Shown here: positions 7,084 to 11,375 of the stretch, in pieces
Layout of the letters: each line of letters opens with the position of its first letter
Position numbering within the stretch: position 1 is the stretch's first letter
NCBI GenBank assembly: GCA_039591615.1
Contig: JBDHDH010000111.1
Location: 1 to 11,375 of the forward strand
Reading direction: 5' to 3'
Length of the DNA: 11,375 nt
Source: JBDHDH01 sp039591615
Lineage (GTDB): Bacteria > Gemmatimonadota > Gemmatimonadetes > Gemmatimonadales > GWC2-71-9
The notes under the pieces: model-generated
What the model saw: only the letters and a program-made list of their open reading frames with translations
Database searches by the model: none
What the model was told of the DNA's origin: nothing
Position numbers and translations under genes: made by a program

Positions 7084-8784
7084 ATGACCACCCGGCGCGC
7101 CTTTGTACACTGGACCGCCGCCGCCACGGTGTCCCTCGTTGCGGCCCCATCTCCGTTCGACATCCTCCGCCGGCCAACAAGCCGCAGCATCCAGGGCGCC
7201 GATTTCATCCTTCGAAACGCCCTGGTCTTCGACGGGGCCGGCTCTCCGCCGCGAACACTCGACATCGCCATCGCGGACGATCGCATCCATGCGGTGGGCA
7301 CGCGGCTCTCAGCGTCAGGCGCTCGTGTCATCGATCTCTCGAGTCTCGCGCTCGCCCCGGGGCTCATCGACATCCACTCACACACGGACTTGGAGCTATT
7401 CGTCGATCAGAAAGCCGAGAGCAAGATTCGCCAGGGTGTCACGACGGAAGTGGCTGGACAGGACGGCGGTTCCATCGGTCCGTGGCGGCGGGAACGCGCG
7501 CGACAGGTGGCCGAACGCTACCGCCGTGATTTTGGGGTCGAGCTCGAGTTTTCGGACTTAGGGGGGTTCTTCGCTCAGCTCGAACGCACACCCGCCACGG
7601 TGAACATCGCCAGCATGATCGGTCACGGCACCATTCGGGAATACGTCATCGGTGCGATCGATCGGACACCGACGACGGACGAACTGGCGCAGATGCGGCA
7701 GCTCGTCGCGCGCGCAGTTCAGCAAGGCGCCTGTGGGCTGTCGAGCGGGCTCGAGTACGTTCCCGGTGCTTTTGCGGATGTCGACGAGCTGGTGACGCTG
7801 GCTTCGGAACTCCGGGGCACGGGGCTGCCGTACGCGAGTCACATGCGCAATGAGGACGACCGGCTGTTCGCCGCCGTGGAAGAGGCCCTGAACGTCGGGC
7901 GGGCGGCTAACGTTCCGGTCCACATCTCGCACCTCAAGGCACAGGGCCGGCGAAACTGGTGGAAGGCCGAGTCGGTGCTCGAGATGCTCACCGCCGCTCA
8001 GGCGGCGGGCCTCGACGTCGCATACGATCGCTATCCATACGTTGCCTATAGCACCGGCCTCTCGTCACTCTTTCCCGTCTGGTCGAGAGACGGCGGCACC
8101 GACGCGTTTCTCGGGCGGCTCAATGATCCCACACTCGCACCGCGTATCGAGGCCGCGGTACGCGGCAAGATCGATGGGCTGGGATCGTGGGACGCGGTTC
8201 AGATCACGTCGACTGGATCGCCGGAGTTCGCTTGGGCAGCCGGGCGGCGCCTCGGGACCCTCGCCAAGGAACGGGGCGTCGACCCGTACGCATTGCTCGT
8301 GGAGATCAGCGCGGGTGACCGCAGTCGCGCCGGCATGGTGGGTTTCGGCATGAGCGAGGAGAACACGGCACGGTTTCTCGCACACCCGCTGGGCATGGTC
8401 TGCTCGGATGGCTCGGCGCTCGCCACCACGGGACCGCTGGCTCGAGGTACCCCCCACCCTAGGAACTTTGGCACCTATCCTCGCGTCCTTGGCCACTACT
8501 GCCGGGAGCGAAACGTCATGCCGCTCGAGGTCGCGATTCACAAGATGAGCGGTATGCCTGCTAGACGGCTGAGACTCACGGGTCGAGGGGCGATTACCCC
8601 CGGAGCGTTCGCCGACCTCGTGGTCTTTGATCCCGATACCGTCGCCGACCGCGCGACATTTGAGAAACCGCACCAGTACCCAACCGGTATTCCCCATGTG
8701 ATGGTGAATGGCCGCTTCGTCGTACGTGACGGCGAGCAAACGGGGGAGATGCCGGGGAGGGTCGTGAGACCGGGGGTGGGATAG
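7084..8784 (+). CDS. Tat-exported amidohydrolase, D-aminoacylase/N-acyl-D-amino-acid deacylase family
   Basis: A 566-residue metal-dependent amidohydrolase. The N-terminus MTTRRAFVHW followed by a hydrophobic Ala/Val stretch is a twin-arginine signal, so the enzyme is probably exported folded to the periplasm. The small beta domain (GADFILRNALVFDGAG) precedes the TIM barrel. Metal ligands visible are HSH (His98, His100), His253 in ASHMRNED, His283 (or 280) in VHISHLKAQG, and Asp442 in CSDGSA. Where classical D-aminoacylases have a bridging Cys in a GNCG motif, this protein has GQDG (Asp127). The family removes acyl groups from N-acyl-D-amino acids; the altered site leaves the substrate open (related branches act on dipeptides or cyclic amides). 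An in-frame GTG at 7039 has a good GGAG 7 bases upstream and would add 15 residues; I prefer the ATG at 7084 because it puts the RR motif at the N-terminus and the extra codons have lower GC3. Transcribed 98 bp after the VWA gene. Confidence 0.85.
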   Translation: MTTRRAFVHWTAAATVSLVAAPSPFDILRRPTSRSIQGADFILRNALVFDGAGSPPRTLDIAIADDRIHAVGTRLSASGARVIDLSSLALAPGLIDIHSHTDLELFVDQKAESKIRQGVTTEVAGQDGGSIGPWRRERARQVAERYRRDFGVELEFSDLGGFFAQLERTPATVNIASMIGHGTIREYVIGAIDRTPTTDELAQMRQLVARAVQQGACGLSSGLEYVPGAFADVDELVTLASELRGTGLPYASHMRNEDDRLFAAVEEALNVGRAANVPVHISHLKAQGRRNWWKAESVLEMLTAAQAAGLDVAYDRYPYVAYSTGLSSLFPVWSRDGGTDAFLGRLNDPTLAPRIEAAVRGKIDGLGSWDAVQITSTGSPEFAWAAGRRLGTLAKERGVDPYALLVEISAGDRSRAGMVGFGMSEENTARFLAHPLGMVCSDGSALATTGPLARGTPHPRNFGTYPRVLGHYCRERNVMPLEVAIHKMSGMPARRLRLTGRGAITPGAFADLVVFDPDTVADRATFEKPHQYPTGIPHVMVNGRFVVRDGEQTGEMPGRVVRPGVG

Positions 8785-8969
8785 GACGGTAGCGAGAAGG
8801 ACAGAAGAGCATGGACCTCCGATCCCCCTTCTCCACCACCATCCTTCCACCATTCAACCCGAATTGCTGAATGTTCTCCCGTGCCGCACCAACCGGCGAC
8901 GCGTCACCCTTGGGTGAGTGCTCGACCCATGGACGGGGTTCCTCGAATCCCCAGTCCCGCCGACGGTGT
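8785..8969. other. Intergenic region between convergent genes, with a short palindrome
   Basis: This 185-bp gap separates the amidohydrolase and endonuclease V stops. No coding potential was seen. It contains TCACCC-TT-GGGTGA (8904-8917), a 6-bp inverted repeat, and a pyrimidine-rich tract around 8817-8855. Neither is followed by a clear T-run, so the site of transcription termination is unclear. Confidence 0.4.
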
Positions 8970-8982
8970 TCACGAAGTGAAC
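8968..8982. repeat. Small inverted repeat at the endonuclease V stop codon
   Basis: GTTCAC-GAA-GTGAAC forms a perfect 6-bp stem with a 3-base loop and overlaps the nfi stop. It could be a 3' mRNA hairpin or chance; no T-run follows on the minus strand. Confidence 0.3.
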
Positions 8983-9659
8983 GTAAGACCTTTCTTGACT
9001 CTTCCAACCAGTTTGTCCGCCAGTCTCGTCGGCTCGGCCAGTCTGTACTTCGTCGCGCTCTCGAGGACCACTTGCCGAGCCGTTTGCAGGTCGAGCAGGT
9101 GCCCGACACTCACGTAGACCGGACGGATATCGTGTTGCGTCCGGACCACGCAGCCGATGACTTCGCCGTCGGCTGTCAGCTCCGCCGTCGCTCCCTTTCG
9201 CCGGCCAGGTTCGCGATGGGCGCCAACCAGCCGACTCTTGGCGCAGCCGATCGACGGACTATCGCAGAGCACACCGATATGGCACGCGATGCCAAAGCGC
9301 CGGGGGTGGGCCAACCCATGCCCGTCGCACATGAGCACGTCGGGCTCGGTCTGCAGCTTCCGCAGCGCCGCCAGGATCGCCGGCGCTTCGCGGAAGGACA
9401 GGAGCCCCGGAACGTACGGAAACCGCAGCTCCCGAACTGCGACGCGCTCTTCGAGTACGCCGCCGGAATGAGCATCCCATATCACGATGCCCGCAATGCA
9501 CAGTGCCCCGTCCTTCGTGAACGCATTGTCCACGCCTGCAACAAAACGAAGCCGATGGCGCCTCCCCGATCGCCGAACCCTCGACGCCAATGCCCGCTGA
9601 ATTGCGATGGCTCGCCTTGGCGTTACGGCCCAACGGTGGGGCGCTTTGGGGATCTGCAT
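8970..9659 (-). CDS. nfi: Endonuclease V (deoxyinosine 3' endonuclease)
   Basis: A 229-residue protein, close to the ~225-residue bacterial family size. It nicks DNA at the second phosphodiester bond 3' to deaminated bases such as hypoxanthine, starting alternative excision repair. The RNase H-like fold's acidic residues are present: Asp44 in FVAGVDNAF, Glu91 in LLSFREAP, and Asp112 in MCDGHGLAHPRRFG. Lys141 (GCAKSRL) and the lesion-wedge motif PYVPG (81-85) are also in place. The end has the conserved RPVYVSVGH and YRLAEPTRLAD segments. The ATG at 9657-9659 has a modest GGGA 5 bases upstream; a TTG at 9672-9674 would add five residues and has no ribosome site. It is the last gene of a minus-strand set with the PD40 protein and the Lhr-type helicase, and converges on the amidohydrolase. 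Confidence 0.93.
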   Translation of the reverse strand: MQIPKAPHRWAVTPRRAIAIQRALASRVRRSGRRHRLRFVAGVDNAFTKDGALCIAGIVIWDAHSGGVLEERVAVRELRFPYVPGLLSFREAPAILAALRKLQTEPDVLMCDGHGLAHPRRFGIACHIGVLCDSPSIGCAKSRLVGAHREPGRRKGATAELTADGEVIGCVVRTQHDIRPVYVSVGHLLDLQTARQVVLESATKYRLAEPTRLADKLVGRVKKGLTFTS

Positions 9660-9749
9660 GGGTGTCCCGTACAAAGCGTGTAAGCATGGATCGTCACGGT
9701 GCTATGCAACCGCACCACCAGTGCTCGTGCTGTGGCGCCGCCCCGATGG

Positions 9750-10640
9750 CTATTGTGTCCCAATCCCCAACGTGCTCATCTCGATGAAGTAGATCTCTCC
9801 CCAGCCACGTGAGAAGAACAAGTACCGTCCATCAGGCGTCACTAAAGGCGTGTATTCGAACTCCGGAGTGTTCGCCAGACGCCCCAGGTTGCGAGGCTCG
9901 GTCCAGGAGCGGCCCCTCCGGTAACTGATATAGAGATCACCCGACCCGTAACCGCCGTCACGCGTGGACGAGAAGATGATGTACGACTCGTCTGGAGCGA
10001 TGTAGGGGTCGGCATCCGTGGCGGGAGAATTGACAATGGGGCCGAGGTTCTCGGCCGCCTGAAACTCGCCGTTCACGAAGCGCGACATGTACAGATCGAC
10101 GCGTCCGAGCCCACCCTCTCTGCGAGACCCGAAATACAGGTTCCCGCTGCGGGCAACCGATGGGTAGTTGTCGTAGTCATTCGAGTTGACGAACGAGGCG
10201 AGCCGCCGGGCGCTGCCCCACGCCTGACCTTCTCGCTCGACGAGATAGATATCGAACGCCTTGTCGGGGCCCCCCGGATCCCCCGGCCTGGTGGATGCGA
10301 AGAAGAGCTTCGAGCCGTCGGGAGCAATGAACGGTTCTTTGTCGCTGTACCGGCCCGAGAACGACGCAACCGTCGCGGACGTCCACACCCCGCCTTTGAA
10401 TTGCGAGTAGACGATGAACTCGTTCCCGTCGCGATTGTTACGCCTGGTGAAATAGATCGTCGTTCCGTCGGGAACGAAGGTCGGCCCGTATTCGTCGGCG
10501 TCAGTGTTAATCAAGCCGGGAGCGAACAGCGTAGCGCTCGCGACGGGTTGCCCGGACCGATAGGGATGCCGTTGCTGGGCGTCGGCGGGGCCAATGAAGA
10601 ACACAAGCGCAACGGCTCCGACAACAAGGCATCGGTGCAT
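9750..10640 (-). CDS. Secreted PD40/TolB-like beta-propeller protein
   Basis: A 296-residue protein with a signal peptide: MHR, a hydrophobic core (LVVGAVALVFFIG) and a likely cut after ADA (residue 21). The mature part has five WD40-like PD40 repeats with the usual 'P-x-x-x-PDG-x-x-hxF-x-S-x-R' pattern: FVPDGTTIYFTRR (~55-67), FIAPDGSKLFFASTR (~104-118), a degenerate SVARSGNLYFGSRREGG (~151), YIAPDESYIIFSSTRDGG (~203) and LVTPDGRYLFFSRG (~256). The G-x-G-x-x-DLYxS turns are like those of TolB/OmpA-linked propellers. It probably sits in the periplasm or on the cell surface and binds a protein or glycan; no catalytic residues were recognised. The start at 10640 was chosen over one 17 codons upstream (10691) because it begins at the signal peptide, has GGAG 6 bases upstream and avoids overlap with the Lhr gene, which ends 40 bp before it. 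Confidence 0.85.
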   Translation of the reverse strand: MHRCLVVGAVALVFFIGPADAQQRHPYRSGQPVASATLFAPGLINTDADEYGPTFVPDGTTIYFTRRNNRDGNEFIVYSQFKGGVWTSATVASFSGRYSDKEPFIAPDGSKLFFASTRPGDPGGPDKAFDIYLVEREGQAWGSARRLASFVNSNDYDNYPSVARSGNLYFGSRREGGLGRVDLYMSRFVNGEFQAAENLGPIVNSPATDADPYIAPDESYIIFSSTRDGGYGSGDLYISYRRGRSWTEPRNLGRLANTPEFEYTPLVTPDGRYLFFSRGWGEIYFIEMSTLGIGTQ

Positions 10641-10646
10641 GAGGAG

Positions 10647-10650
10647 CTCC
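10647..10650 (-). promoter_or_regulatory. Ribosome binding site of the PD40 gene
   Basis: On the minus strand GGAG lies 6 bases before the ATG at 10640. It decides the start in favour of the signal-peptide methionine. Confidence 0.6.
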
Positions 10651-10680
10651 GGAATTGCTTCCTGAAAAACGAGGGTTACC

Positions 10681-11375
10681 CTACCCCACATTCCCCAGAT
10701 AGGCCCGTAATGCCGGGCTCACGCGCTTCCGAACAAGGGCGCGTTCGATGTCGTGACGCGTTAACACCCCCATCTCTGTGAGTGCTCTGAATTGGCCTCC
10801 TTCTCGGGCGGCCACGGGTACACCATCGCGGAACACCACCCGGTTCGATGCGAGGGCCGGGACACGATCCCCTGGAATCACGATCCCCGTGAGGTTGAGG
10901 GGATCGGCGGCGCTGATGCCGTACAGGTCTCCTGTGGGCTCAGATCGGCGAATAGCCCGAAGCCGCCCCACTGCCTCCGGAAGCGCGAACTGCTCGCCGG
11001 ACGTCCCAGCTACAAACCGCCCTCCCCGGATCTCCCCCCTCGCCTCGAGTCGTCGGAACACGCGAAGCAACTCTCGCCACGGTGGGGCACTGCTCTCCCG
11101 CATGAGCAACCTGCGGAACACGACCCCGTACCGGCGCAGAAGCACCCACGCGTAGTCATCTGATCGAAGGTTGGTAGGTTCCAAGGCTGGAACGTCCGGC
11201 TTCCGTCGTTCCGTCGTTCGATCATCCCGCCGAAGCACCACCCACCTCCCGGCGGATTCGACCCCAAAAGGCGACGTCCTGTGCTTTCTGCGGCCGCCCC
11301 CGCGTGGGCGCCGCTTGCTGGATGGAATGAGGAGCGCCCGGAGTCCGGCAAAGCTGTCCGCAGAGACCAAACCGA
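10681..11375 (-). CDS. lhr: Lhr-type ATP-dependent helicase, C-terminal part, 5' end cut by window
   Basis: About 230 C-terminal residues are visible and the frame runs off the right edge; the TTG at 11368-11370 is an ordinary Leu codon, not a start. The helicase motor lies outside the window. What is seen matches the C-terminal region of long bacterial Lhr proteins: a GRWVVL strand, a winged-helix part (LLRRYGVVFRRLL, then WRELLRVFRRLEARGEIRGG), the hallmark RFVAGTSGEQFALPEAVGRLR, and the beta-barrel signature ISAADPLNLTGIVIPGDRVPA followed by NRVVFRDGVPV. Lhr is a 3'-5' superfamily 2 helicase linked to DNA repair, and the C-terminal part of E. coli Lhr has been reported to have uracil-DNA glycosylase activity. 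The gene ends 40 bp before the PD40 gene and probably heads the unit that also carries nfi. Confidence 0.85.
   Translation of the reverse strand, partial: GLVSADSFAGLRALLIPSSKRRPRGGGRRKHRTSPFGVESAGRWVVLRRDDRTTERRKPDVPALEPTNLRSDDYAWVLLRRYGVVFRRLLMRESSAPPWRELLRVFRRLEARGEIRGGRFVAGTSGEQFALPEAVGRLRAIRRSEPTGDLYGISAADPLNLTGIVIPGDRVPALASNRVVFRDGVPVAAREGGQFRALTEMGVLTRHDIERALVRKRVSPALRAYLGNVG

Noticed and set aside
8065..8853. Minus-strand open frame of 262 codons opposite the amidohydrolase
   Set aside because: It is antisense to conserved metal-ligand motifs and has no recognisable domain.
8871..9683. Long plus-strand open frame of 270 codons
   Set aside because: It lies opposite endonuclease V, whose motifs are unmistakable, and its own translation is low-complexity and resembles no protein family.

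Overview
The window is GC-rich, densely coding bacterial DNA holding eight protein genes, two of them cut by the window edges. No rRNA, tRNA, CRISPR array, insertion sequence or prophage gene was seen. The GC-rich codon use, the Tat-exported D-aminoacylase-like amidohydrolase, the PD40 propeller protein and the MoxR-type ATPase/VWA pair suggest a free-living, Gram-negative-type soil or sediment bacterium. Gemmatimonadota or Acidobacteriota is my guess from protein style; no marker gene here proves it.

Left part (1-4248, + strand): the C-terminal part of a glycoside hydrolase family 38 (alpha-mannosidase)-like protein, then a magnesium-chelatase-I/MoxR-like AAA+ ATPase, then 8 bp later a cytidylate-kinase-like P-loop protein. 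The ATPase and kinase-like genes look like one operon; the GH38 gene lies 104 bp upstream on the same strand.

Middle (4283-6985): an MFS exporter of the MFS_3/EntS type on the minus strand, converging on the kinase-like gene and diverging from a VWA-domain protein with an intact MIDAS motif. The VWA protein is the expected partner of the AAA+ ATPase. In such systems the ATPase is thought to remodel a client that the VWA protein delivers. Here the pair is split by the kinase-like and MFS genes.

Right part (7084-11375): a Tat-signal amidohydrolase of the D-aminoacylase family on the plus strand, in which the usual metal-bridging Cys is replaced by Asp. Facing it is a minus-strand set: Lhr-type helicase C-terminus (cut by the right edge), a secreted PD40 beta-propeller protein, and endonuclease V (nfi). 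Two of these three act in nucleic-acid repair.

Intergenic gaps are all under 190 bp. They hold a few short inverted repeats but no convincing rho-independent terminator. I do not see a clearly new defence or mobile system. The most unusual content is the ATPase/kinase-like/VWA neighbourhood and the atypical metal site of the amidohydrolase.
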